Below are positions 1 to 7,604 of a stretch of 46,575 nucleotides of DNA, piece by piece; within the stretch, counting starts at the first letter, position 1, and each line of letters starts with the position of its first letter. Source of the stretch: Chryseobacterium sp. Leaf394 (lineage in GTDB: Bacteria; Bacteroidota; Bacteroidia; Flavobacteriales; Weeksellaceae); contig NZ_LMQH01000011.1 in NCBI RefSeq assembly GCF_001424105.1, positions 682,955-729,529 of the forward strand, written 5' to 3'. The notes below the pieces were generated by a model. The model did no database searches. It had not been told where the DNA came from and saw only the letters and a program-made list of their open reading frames with translations. Made by a program: the position numbers and the translations under genes.

Positions 1-173
1 GTTCATTAGATTTTATCGTTTTTTGAGATTTATATACCTACTTATCAATATGCACTCAATTTATTAAATATCGAAGAATGCTAAACAATTTTACATTCAA
101 TTACAAGATTTTGTCATAAACAATTTTGTATTCAGATAATTTTCTTTAAAATAAGCTCATTTAGTAATAATAA

Positions 174-203
174 AATAGTCGGAATGTAAACATTCCGACT
201 ATT
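174..203 (-). terminator. Rho-independent terminator of the lipoprotein operon
   Basis: A perfect 13-bp stem (AATAGTCGGAATG with its complement) closes a 4-nt loop. On the minus strand it is followed by a T-rich run. It lies about 30 bp past the stop of the 59-residue ORF, so it most likely ends the minus-strand operon of two genes. The plus-strand side is less T-rich. Confidence 0.75.
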
Positions 204-233
204 TATTTAAAATGAGACCTGCTTTTTATTGGA

Positions 234-413
234 TTATTTTTTTTTAAAAACAATTTTATAGGTATAAGAAGCAAAATCAATACATAGTAATATCAAAATC
301 AATATATATGATGCCATCGCCAAAAAATTATTTTGACGCAAAATAGCTTCATATTGTGAGATAAGAAATAACGCGATTGCAATTTTATATAATACCAATA
401 TGTTTTTTTCCAT
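234..413 (-). CDS. 59-residue membrane miniprotein, unknown function
   Basis: An ATG at 413 opens a 59-codon frame ending in TAA at 234. The product starts MEKNILVLYKIAIALF, has two hydrophobic stretches (about residues 5-20 and 32-47) and ends in a basic tail YKIVFKKK. It begins 4 nt after the stop of the upstream lipoprotein gene and is followed by a strong terminator, so the two are very likely co-transcribed. I do not recognise a family. The size, two-helix layout and position behind a protein with a bacteriocin-like core resemble immunity or partner proteins, but that is only inference. It could also be a chance frame; the tight spacing and the terminator argue that it is real. Confidence 0.55.
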   Translation of the reverse strand: MEKNILVLYKIAIALFLISQYEAILRQNNFLAMASYILILILLCIDFASYTYKIVFKKK

Positions 414-417
414 TTTA

Positions 418-1350
418 TTAGCTCTCCATATTTAGCCAGTAGTAAAAGCTTTGTATAGATACTGAAAAAGCAGAAAGTAAAGACTCCTTTTCAATATCAG
501 TTAAATTTGAATTTGATACCTGATTAACATAATATTCAGTAATATTATTATAGTCTTCAAAATTTTGTGATTTTTTTGTTGCATCGAAGTATAATGACAA
601 TATATCATGGCAGTTTGCATTAATCAAACCATTATCCTTATAAGCTTTTAAAAGTGCCTGCACGTCATAATTAGAATTCTTATATTCAGCAGAAATTGTT
701 TTTATTAGCTCAGCTCCTTTTTTAAAATCAGGTGAATTGTATATTTTTTGGAAATCACTTGAATTTAAATTAGGTATATTACTATTTGCCCAATCTAATT
801 CATTGATGTTATTTCCATCCATATAAATTGCTTGTAATCCGGCGTTGTGGAAAACTCCCACGTTTTCCAAATGGTCAAACTCTCTCGGGAAATCATAAAT
901 CACAGATGCACCTTCCGGATTAGTATTATTAAATGTTCCTCTGCAATGACCGCCAGTACTACAATAAGCAGCATACGATCCACCGACTGCACCTATAACA
1001 GCTGCACCACCGGAAACCACAGCCCATCCTGCACCAGCAGTTGCAGCACCGACAGCACCAGCTACGCCTTGAGCAACCCATACCATTCCTGCAGCGCCAC
1101 CAGCATCACCTGAAGCAACAGCAGCTACTTGTCCTACAATTTGCCACCATTTCTTTTTACTTGTTGGGTCCTGATTGATATTCGTGCTTTTAAAATTATT
1201 ATTGTAATTTTTCAAAAGCAATTTCAAATCACTTGTACTTATTTTGTTAGTGGAAACATTTTCTGTTGTTACAACATTTTCATCACTGGTACAGCTGCTA
1301 AAATTAAGCAGAACAGCTAATCCTAGAATTTTAATTGAAGTTTTATACAT
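418..1350 (-). CDS. Surface lipoprotein with Gly/Ala-rich hydrophobic core
   Basis: The 310-residue product has a lipoprotein signal peptide ending at Cys20 (FSSC). TSDEN follows, the acidic pattern that directs lipoproteins to the cell surface in Bacteroidota. Residues 65-135 change character: KKKWW, then about 60 residues made largely of Gly, Ala and Val with GxxxG-type spacing, closed by a Cys130...Cys136 pair. This resembles the pore-forming core of small bacteriocins or glycine-zipper segments. The remaining ~170 residues are polar, probably helical, and unrecognised. A consensus promoter lies 18 bp upstream and a 59-residue membrane protein follows 4 nt downstream. No family is recognised; a surface-anchored toxin-like or membrane-inserting role is inference from composition only. 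Confidence 0.8.
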   Translation of the reverse strand: MYKTSIKILGLAVLLNFSSCTSDENVVTTENVSTNKISTSDLKLLLKNYNNNFKSTNINQDPTSKKKWWQIVGQVAAVASGDAGGAAGMVWVAQGVAGAVGAATAGAGWAVVSGGAAVIGAVGGSYAAYCSTGGHCRGTFNNTNPEGASVIYDFPREFDHLENVGVFHNAGLQAIYMDGNNINELDWANSNIPNLNSSDFQKIYNSPDFKKGAELIKTISAEYKNSNYDVQALLKAYKDNGLINANCHDILSLYFDATKKSQNFEDYNNITEYYVNQVSNSNLTDIEKESLLSAFSVSIQSFYYWLNMES

Positions 1351-1367
1351 GTTATTTTTTTGTGCCT

Positions 1368-1397
1368 CAAAACTATTACAGAAAAATTAATTCACAA
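1368..1397 (-). promoter_or_regulatory. Bacteroidota-type promoter for the lipoprotein operon
   Basis: On the minus strand TTG is followed by exactly 19 bases and then TAGTTTTG, a full match to the Bacteroidota sigma-ABfr consensus (TTG-N19-TAnnTTTG). The predicted start of transcription is about 1361-1364, leaving a leader of only 11-14 nt before the ATG at 1350. Confidence 0.7.
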
Positions 1398-1498
1398 AAT
1401 TAATACTTATTTGATTTTAATATTTTTTTTTGCACAAAGATATTTTTTTTTAAAAAGCAAGCTTTTTCGTAGAAGTAATAAAAATTCTATAATATTAA

Positions 1499-1660
1499 GA
1501 GCCTGTTTAAATTTTATTCAATAAATTTTTATGGCAGATAATTTGACCATATTTTCTGAATTTACCATTAGCAGTTCATAATTCCTGCACAATCTTCGGT
1601 CGTTATCAAACCATGAAAAAGTCCGTTCAATAATCCATCGTTTATTATTTCCAACTTATT
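1499..1660 (-). mobile_element. IS5-type transposase, 3' remnant with one IS end
   Basis: Translation of the minus strand gives KRWIIERTFSWFDNDRR, then LCRNYELLMVNSENMVKL, the C-terminal catalytic-Glu region of IS5-family transposases, ending in TGA at 1518. Just beyond lies GAGCCTGTTTAAA (1499-1511), likely the IS terminal repeat. Upstream the frame meets a TAA after about 45 codons and the rest of the element is missing. GAGACTGTATCAAAAC near 1727 resembles another IS end. This is a dead fragment. From 1661 to 1944 I see nothing else but AT-rich sequence. Confidence 0.75.
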
Positions 1661-1944
1661 ATTTGTACTTCGTTTGGAATTGATTGAATCTGTATATCTT
1701 AATTTAAATTCTAAACTATCGTTTTTTGAGACTGTATCAAAACGTAAATTTATTACTTCTCAGAATTAGTTATTTAATCACTCATAATTTTTGCATATTT
1801 TTTTAAACTTATAAAAATTAATTAATTATTATATAGTTTTATTACAAATCCAATACACATTTTACAAGTTACAATAAAAAAACATCGCTTATTTAAAGAT
1901 AATTTTCTACTTTTATTGAATTATTAATTAACACAATAATAACC

Positions 1945-2217
1945 ATGAAAAAATATTTATTGTCGGAAGCCTTATTTGGTTTTCATGGCGTTTTGCAACA
2001 GTAAGCAACTTGCCACGGCTACTTACGAAGCAGGAAAATCTCCAGCTGTGGTAAACTTCGAAAAGGCTATAAGAGCCTTGGGAATTCTGAAAACAAAGAA
2101 CCTTCAGAAGAAAAAATACAAACAGGGAATTCTTCTGAGTTGAACAACAGGGAGATGAGATCTTCTTATTCCATCTGCTGTGGGGCTTATAAAATCTACA
2201 GGCGCAAAAGAGAGTAA
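1945..2217 (+). pseudogene. Broken small secreted/lipoprotein gene
   Basis: An ATG at 1945 opens MKKYLLSEALFGF and soon meets a stop. Sequence resembling one protein continues across at least two frame changes: MAFCNSKQLATATYEAGK in one frame, then NSENKEPSEEKIQTGN and SSYSICCGAYKIYRRK in another, ending in TAA at 2215-2217. The original product was probably a small lipoprotein of about 85-90 residues (AFC as lipobox). I do not recognise its family. Two frameshifts in such a short frame indicate a decayed gene. Confidence 0.55.
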
Positions 2218-2325
2218 GATTACAAAAGAAACACAGGTAGATCGGGACAAAATTTTAGTCTAGGCTATAATAATATATAATGAAAAACTATCCAATATCA
2301 ATAATAACCTTCTAAACCAATAGTC

Positions 2326-2862
2326 ATGAAAAAGATAGCACTGTGTAAATTAGGGCTAGCTTTTGGCTCTTCTTTATTTGCACAGGACAGTAGTGGAAGC
2401 CTTCATATTGTTAATAGATTAGATTTATATTAAACACTGAACACTGTAGGTGTAAATAATTGTGACAGTTACAAAAGTGATGCTTCTTCAGCATTTATAG
2501 CACAAGGACATGAGGTGGTTTGTGTCAAGTATAGTGGTATGAAAACCAATTCAGCGTTTATTCCTTACCCAAATACTTTTGATGAATGAACAAATATTAC
2601 TATAAATTCAGTTTATATCCCATTGGATGAATATGATACTCAAGTTATGGATACAGTTCGGGATCGTATTGACATTAAGTTAAATGATGCAAGTAATTAT
2701 AGTGTGACATCACTTTTAACTGGCTCTGTTGGTTTTGTATCTTCATGCATATCAAGTAACGCATCTGTTGTCACTGGATTTGGCATTTTAAATGGTAATA
2801 ATTATGATTTTAAAGCGTAAGCTTTCACTGTGGATGGTGATTATTGGATAATCGTAAAATAG
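2326..2862 (+). pseudogene. Secreted-protein gene with three in-frame stops
   Basis: One frame runs 178 codons from ATG 2326 to TAG 2860-2862, beginning with a signal peptide (MKKIALCKLGLAFGSSLFAQ) and ending GDYWIIVK. It is interrupted by TAA at 2431, TGA at 2587 and TAA at 2818 but shows no frameshift. The product is a small extracellular protein of unknown family, with Ser/Asn-rich beta-type sequence and three Cys in the mature part (GVNNC, VVC, SSC). It lies just before an intact T9SS protein gene. Recent decay by point mutation is the simplest reading. Confidence 0.6.
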
Positions 2863-2867
2863 AACAA

Positions 2868-4670
2868 ATGAAAAATCTTAAATATTTGGTTTTGTTTGTG
2901 TCTGTACTCTGTACTGCCCAAACTTTTAACTATCAAAGAGATTGGGGCTCGTATTTGGGCGGGGTAAACGGAAAGATGGGCAGATTGTTTGAAGCTAATA
3001 CTACTTTAGTTTTAGACGGAGTTGTAAAAACGGCTAATTTTTCTCCTGTTCCTTCTGCCGGTTATTATGACCAGTTTGTTACCCCCAATGAACAAGGTTT
3101 TCAGTTTGGGGTTAATAATTATAACACTAATTTCTATGTTTCAAAGATGTCAGCTGATGGTATGGCAGTACAGTCATTTGGATACCGCAGTACCCCTGTG
3201 ATCCATATGGATAAAGATGGGAATTATTTTAAAATTGTCAATAGCGGCACACCTACGGCAGGAGCTTGGTTGTCTGCAGGTGTAGAAACAGGTATGGCTC
3301 CTTTTCACAACCAACTGTTAGAGAAATATGATTCCAATAATAATTTACTATGGAGAACTTATATCCCATACGCAAACAATGATTTTGAGTATGTGGATAT
3401 TGATGGTGATTGCCTGACTACGGACGCAACTGGAAATATATATATAAAAGGATATACCCAATGGCAAAATTTGGGAGATGCAGGTACGGCATACCCCAAC
3501 TACTCTGTTTATTTAAATGGTTTTGTGGTAAAGCTCAATACTCTTGGGCAAAAAATATGGGCGACATATGTTCCAGGCGCTGGAGTAAATGCCAGCGGAA
3601 GGTTTTGTGTATTTGGTAATGATTTGTATTTTGCAACGCGATACAACATTAACAGTTCATCAATAACTGCAACACCTGGTGCTTTTCAAACATCACCGGC
3701 TGCCAATGCGATTTTAAACCTTAATGCTACTACCGGTGCACTGCAATGGTCTACCTTTTATGCTTCCCCAAATGAAAATGGGAATTCATCTATCCAGTCA
3801 ATTGCAGCACAGGAAGATGGACTCTATGTTCTAGGATGGATAAATCCTTTTAATTTTAATGCTTACGGATATTACGCAAGCTCAGGGGCTTACCAAATGC
3901 AACAACCAGGGGATTCAGACTGGTATCTTGCTAAATTCGGAACGCAGGGACAAAGAATTTGGGGTACATATTATGGTTCTCCCGATGATGATGGTGATAG
4001 TGGCAGAGGTCATTTAGATGTAAAAAACGGTAAAATATTATTAACACATCTTCAGTCCGGCGATACCAATATGGCAACTCCGGGAGCGTATTTAAGTACA
4101 AAACCACAAAATAATGGTAATAATGATATTGTATTCTCTATGTTTAATACTGATGGTAACCGTCTTTTTACCTCTTATTATGGAGCATATATTGCAAATG
4201 CGGGTGGTCAAGCTGTAGAAGTTCGTGGGCAGTTTTCAAATACCTCAGATGCTTTTTATCTTTACGGTCACACCACATCCCAAAACGGTTTTACACAGAA
4301 TGAAATACAAAGCAGTATTATTACCCCGTCTTCATCAACATTTACTTATTCTCCGTATACAAGTTACCTTGCCAAGTTTGTGGTCAGTCCGCTGCTTTCT
4401 GCTCAAGAAGTTGCCAAGAAAAATGATGTGCAACTTTTCGACAACCCAAATAACGGTGCTTTTTCTATAAAAGGAAGTATTCTTGCTAAAGAGCAATGTA
4501 GTTTAAGTATTTACGATGCTTTAGGACGAATGTTGACAAATAAAATGATGGATAAGGCAGAAATGCAACAATTTAATTTAAGCCAAATACTTTCTGCGGG
4601 AAGCTATATTCTTACGGTAAAAAATAGTAAAAAAGAAGTAGTAAAGACATTTAAAATGATCGTGAACTGA
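2868..4670 (+). CDS. Secreted beta-propeller (SBBP-like) protein with T9SS sorting domain
   Basis: The ATG at 2868 is preferred over an upstream TTG because it gives a clean signal peptide (MKNLKYLVLFVSVLC, cleaved near TAQ), for a product of 600 residues. The body carries recurring units of the form W-xTYxG or WSTFYAS with YLAKF-like strands, typical of Bacteroidota SBBP-type propeller proteins. The last ~80 residues are a type A T9SS sorting domain: VQLFDNPNNGAFSI, LSIYDALGRML, then SAGSYILTVKNSKKEVVKTF. The protein should cross the outer membrane by T9SS and be released or attached at the surface. The ligand is unknown. It follows a decayed secreted-protein gene. Confidence 0.85.
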   Translation: MKNLKYLVLFVSVLCTAQTFNYQRDWGSYLGGVNGKMGRLFEANTTLVLDGVVKTANFSPVPSAGYYDQFVTPNEQGFQFGVNNYNTNFYVSKMSADGMAVQSFGYRSTPVIHMDKDGNYFKIVNSGTPTAGAWLSAGVETGMAPFHNQLLEKYDSNNNLLWRTYIPYANNDFEYVDIDGDCLTTDATGNIYIKGYTQWQNLGDAGTAYPNYSVYLNGFVVKLNTLGQKIWATYVPGAGVNASGRFCVFGNDLYFATRYNINSSSITATPGAFQTSPAANAILNLNATTGALQWSTFYASPNENGNSSIQSIAAQEDGLYVLGWINPFNFNAYGYYASSGAYQMQQPGDSDWYLAKFGTQGQRIWGTYYGSPDDDGDSGRGHLDVKNGKILLTHLQSGDTNMATPGAYLSTKPQNNGNNDIVFSMFNTDGNRLFTSYYGAYIANAGGQAVEVRGQFSNTSDAFYLYGHTTSQNGFTQNEIQSSIITPSSSTFTYSPYTSYLAKFVVSPLLSAQEVAKKNDVQLFDNPNNGAFSIKGSILAKEQCSLSIYDALGRMLTNKMMDKAEMQQFNLSQILSAGSYILTVKNSKKEVVKTFKMIVN

Positions 4671-4990
4671 TTTCGATTCTCTTGCATTATCCGTTTTACA
4701 TTTTAAACGAATCGTTGTAAACATTAATTTTTTTAATAACCCTAAAAAAAATATATAAATATTTTAAGAATATTTTTCCTCTCTAAAAATCGGTACGTTT
4801 ATTTCTATTTAGTTTGAAATATTCTCGATTTTTTTAAAATTTTCTCATCATTATATCTGAAAATTTTATAAATTTGTGATATCTACAAAACGTTATAAAA
4901 TTACATAAATTTTAAGGGACGAATTAGGGATTGAAAATTATTCAAGTAACTGAAAACCTTATTAATAGGTGATCGGATGAAATGCTCACA
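4671..4990. other. Gene-free AT-rich stretch
   Basis: No open frame, RNA gene or convincing terminator was found in these 320 bases. The sequence is AT-rich with several T runs and leads into the composite tRNA-like repeat that begins at 4991. Confidence 0.5.
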
Positions 4991-5076
4991 GTCCCGTCCG
5001 GATCGCAAAACCTGTTTCATCTTGAGACAGGTTTTTTTTATGGAGTACCGGTTCGATCCCGGTCCTGGGTACGAAT
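4991..5076 (+). repeat. Composite tRNA-3'-end/terminator repeat, copy 1
   Basis: Three parts lie in order. GTCCCGTCCGGATCGCA resembles the 3' side of a T-arm plus acceptor of a tRNA. A 12-bp hairpin with a T run follows. Then comes ACCGG-TTCGATC-CCGGT, a perfect 5-bp T-stem with a canonical 7-nt T-loop, followed by CCTGGGTA, an acceptor-like tail resembling leucine tRNAs. No 5' half of either tRNA is present, so neither can be functional. A second copy in the same orientation at 34305-34390 is about 85% identical by eye. The unit looks like an integration or recombination scar; the ISAon1-like remnant begins directly after it. Confidence 0.65.
5008..5039 (+). terminator. Terminator hairpin inside repeat copy 1
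   Basis: AAACCTGTTTCA pairs with TGAGACAGGTTT (one G-T wobble) across a 3-nt loop and is followed by a run of T. On the plus strand this is a textbook intrinsic terminator. No intact gene sits directly upstream, which fits a tRNA terminator carried along with a tRNA 3' end. Confidence 0.65.
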
Positions 5077-5084
5077 GGATCAGT

Positions 5085-6165
5085 CTCAAAATTTGGGGAC
5101 TAAGCAAAAGTTTTGACAATCTAAAGAGGAAGAATGTTCTGTCGCGAACGCCCCGAAGCTGTAATCTGAAGTTTTTAATTTTTGCATTGAATGATTCTGT
5201 TTAACATTGCTACTTTAGCTTTCAAAATAATTGAGAATATCGTTTAACTAGATTCAGAATGTTTTCATGAGGACAGAAAATGATTTAAAGCCAGATTCTT
5301 CCACCTTCTTAAACCAGTGCGCCAATTAATCATAGCTAAAGGTTATTGGATCATTTAATTGTAAATTTTTCTCAATCCATCTGCTAAATCGTAAGTTTTT
5401 TTCCAAGTCGGGATAGTGCGAAATTAAGATTTCTGTTCTCTGTTTTTGGTTTGGAGTTCATTTTTTCCGGCATTTGTAGAGCAAATATCGGCTTCTTGTT
5501 AGGAGTTGCTTTCAAGTATCTCCCGTTTTCGAAAACTTAAATTTCGGGTTTTTGTTTCTTTAATTTAGATTCTGCCAGCAAACATTTTCTAATTCAATGG
5601 CTTCCCAACAGTATTTTATTCTGATCTCCTGCGATGCTTCTGTAGCGAGTTTCTGAACATGAACCAAGCAGAGCGTTATACGAATAGCTTTAAAAAAATA
5701 AAAGAATGAGTAAACCGATCCACAACCTCGGTTGCATTTGGGAAATGTTTTTTGACGATTACTTTCGTAAAACCTGCCATTTCGACGATGATTCCTTTTA
5801 TATTTAGTCTTAATTTTCTGTCGGTTTTAAGAGGTTTTTCAATCACCGTTTCGCTCTTTGTTCCCTGGACAGCCTGTCAATAGCCTTGTAGGAAATGGTT
5901 ATTGTATTGTTTATTTTTTTATAAGAACTTCGAACGATTATTCCCGATATATGCGTTTGATGTGCAGTTTCACAGATTTTCCGCACAAGTGATTATTTAC
6001 GGTAAAATCTTTTCGTATGCACCATAAATGAGGTGAATTCTTTGTGAAAGAATATTTTTTTCCTTCAGAATAAAAATGAATAATAATGTTATCTTCTTCA
6101 AGTTTCAAGACCTCGAAATATTCGATTAAAAACTACGATAACAGTAATTTCCATAATTCCCATAC
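5085..6165 (-). pseudogene. ISAon1-like transposase, heavily decayed
   Basis: Minus-strand fragments in several frames keep the order of an ISAon1-type transposase. N-terminal region: FLIEYFEVLKLEEDNIII, then CGKSVKLHIKRIY. Middle: KLRLNIKGIIVEMAGF and VKKHFPNATEVVDRF. C-terminal part: VQKLATEASQEIRIKYC and LFRLSKLLLSPQIL, ending close to 5085. Multiple stops and frameshifts interrupt it, and about 80 residues between the N-terminal region and the middle appear lost. The element's end (GGATCAGTCTC near 5077) abuts the composite repeat. From about 6166 to 6431 I see only further decayed sequence and the leader of the next gene. Confidence 0.75.
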
Positions 6166-6431
6166 ATTCTGAGATCCCACATAAATTGCGATTTTCTTTT
6201 TCGCCATTAGTTTTAATCTTAATCCGAGACTTTCGCTATACAGATTTTTATCAGACCTTTTGAAAAGCAAGCTATCTTTCTCTTTCATTATTTCTGACCA
6301 AATCAATCAGTAATAATGGTATGCTAATCCGTAATATATATAATCAAAAGACATATTAGTTTCACGATATTTGTATACAGTCAAATTCCAGACGTACATC
6401 AATCATATATCTCAACCTCAAAAAATATAAA

Positions 6432-6905
6432 ATGGCCATAACTACATTAAAGATTAATAAAAAAGACTATACGGTAGATGCCGACGAAAACATGCCGCTT
6501 CTCTGGGCAATTCGGGATCTCGCTGGCCTTACAGGTACAAAATTCGGATGTGGAGTAGCACAGTGTGGTGCCTGCGTGATTCACTTAGATGGTGAAGCGG
6601 TAAGATCCTGTGTAACGAAAGTCAAGCGTGCAGAAGGGAAGAGTATCACCACAATAGAAGGACTGTCTGCAAATAACGATCATCCTGTACAAAAGGCTTG
6701 GCAGGAAATTGATGTTCCTCAGTGCGGTTATTGTCATTCCGGTCAGATTATGTCCGCTGTAGTTCTCTTAAGAGAAAATCCAAATCCAACTGATGTAGAT
6801 ATCGATAATGCGATGTCAGGAAATATTTGCCGTTGCGGAACTTATCCAAGGATCCGTCATGCAATTAAAATCGCCGCCGAACTTCAACGTGAGAAAGGAA
6901 AATAG
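6432..6905 (+). CDS. iorA: 2Fe-2S subunit of isoquinoline 1-oxidoreductase-type hydroxylase
   Basis: This 157-residue protein is the small iron-sulfur subunit of a xanthine-oxidase-family molybdenum hydroxylase. The plant-type [2Fe-2S] cluster is bound by Cys40, Cys45, Cys48 and Cys60 (CGVAQCGAC). The second, all-helical cluster domain uses Cys98, Cys101, Cys133 and Cys135 (CGYC and CRC). It passes electrons from the molybdenum site of the large subunit encoded two genes downstream. It has no signal peptide of its own, so it would be exported with the Tat-bearing large subunit. The length matches IorA proteins. It is the first gene of a long plus-strand run. The substrate cannot be told from sequence; IorAB homologues act on N-heterocycles or aldehydes. 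Confidence 0.9.
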   Translation: MAITTLKINKKDYTVDADENMPLLWAIRDLAGLTGTKFGCGVAQCGACVIHLDGEAVRSCVTKVKRAEGKSITTIEGLSANNDHPVQKAWQEIDVPQCGYCHSGQIMSAVVLLRENPNPTDVDIDNAMSGNICRCGTYPRIRHAIKIAAELQREKGK

Positions 6906-6957
6906 TAAAAGATTTTTTAATTAATCGAATTCCCACCGAAGAAAAATATATAGAAAG

Positions 6958-7593
6958 ATGAATATGTTAAAAAATAGAATACCGGCAATAATCTTAGTGG
7001 TCCTTCTCTGTTCTGTTGGGATCTATGCTTATACCTCGCAGAGAGTGCATAGGCCTATTGCAACATCGCAAGTAGAAAAGAAGGTATTTTCTGCTAAAAA
7101 AGACAGCGTAGCATCTGTAAAAGCATTCGAAAAAGTGTATGCTGTATTGATGAGTCCGCGCTGCATGAACTGTCACCCGAGTGGTGATATTCCATTGCAG
7201 GGAGACGACAGCCATATCCATACCATGCAGCCTAAACGTGGCGTTGACGGAAAAGGTCTTTATGCGATGAAGTGTACCAACTGTCATCAGCCGGAAAATA
7301 CTCCCGGACCTCATACGCCACCGGGAAATCCTAACTGGCATCTGCCACCTGCCAATATGAAGATGGTGTTTCAGGGTAAAACCGCCCATCAGCTTGCAAA
7401 ACAACTCATCGATCCTAAACAGAATGGCAATAAGGATATAAAAAAACTCATTGAGCATGCCGACGATGGTCTTGTACTCGCAGGCTGGAAGCCAGCAGAA
7501 GGTTTGAAACTTCCTCCAATGAGTCATGCAGAATTTAAAAAAGCCTGGATTACATGGCTTGAAACCGGAGCTTACGCACCTCAACCTAATTAA
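6958..7593 (+). CDS. Membrane-anchored diheme cytochrome c, partner of IorAB-type enzyme
   Basis: The 211-residue protein has an N-terminal hydrophobic anchor (about residues 8-26) and two covalent haem sites, Cys69-x2-Cys72-His73 (CMNCH) and Cys106-x2-Cys109-His110 (CTNCH). Candidate Met and His axial ligands are nearby (HTM, NMKM). It sits between the 2Fe-2S and molybdopterin subunits with short gaps (52 and 11 nt), so it very probably takes electrons from the hydroxylase and passes them to the respiratory chain on the outside of the inner membrane. A second ATG two codons downstream would also serve. Diheme cytochromes next to IorAB-like genes are known in other bacteria; direct electron transfer here is inference. 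Confidence 0.85.
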   Translation: MNMLKNRIPAIILVVLLCSVGIYAYTSQRVHRPIATSQVEKKVFSAKKDSVASVKAFEKVYAVLMSPRCMNCHPSGDIPLQGDDSHIHTMQPKRGVDGKGLYAMKCTNCHQPENTPGPHTPPGNPNWHLPPANMKMVFQGKTAHQLAKQLIDPKQNGNKDIKKLIEHADDGLVLAGWKPAEGLKLPPMSHAEFKKAWITWLETGAYAPQPN

Positions 7594-7604
7594 ATTAAAT
7601 CGAT

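Noticed and set aside
847..1320. Plus-strand frames of 88 and 63 codons opposite the lipoprotein gene
   Set aside because: They are antisense shadows of the Gly/Ala-rich and N-terminal coding regions; composition (Ser/Thr/Cys runs) follows from the opposite frame, and no promoter or start context supports them.
1453..1467. AAAAAGC-AA-GCTTTTT as terminator
   Set aside because: The loop is too short for a normal hairpin and no gene ends there; probably a chance AT palindrome around AAGCTT.
5040..5076. Intact tRNA gene
   Set aside because: The T-arm and acceptor 3' side are good, but no D-arm, anticodon arm or 5' acceptor strand precedes them within tRNA distance; a terminator hairpin is there instead.
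4901..5204. Short frames of 72 and 75 codons on both strands around the composite repeat
   Set aside because: They run through the tRNA-like repeat and the transposase 3' remnant; the minus-strand one contains the decayed transposase tail (LSKLLLSPQIL), so neither is a gene.
6366..6373. GATATTTG as promoter of the Moco run
   Set aside because: It matches only 7 of 8 positions of the -7 form, lacks a -33 TTG, and lies in decayed IS sequence; kept out as too weak.
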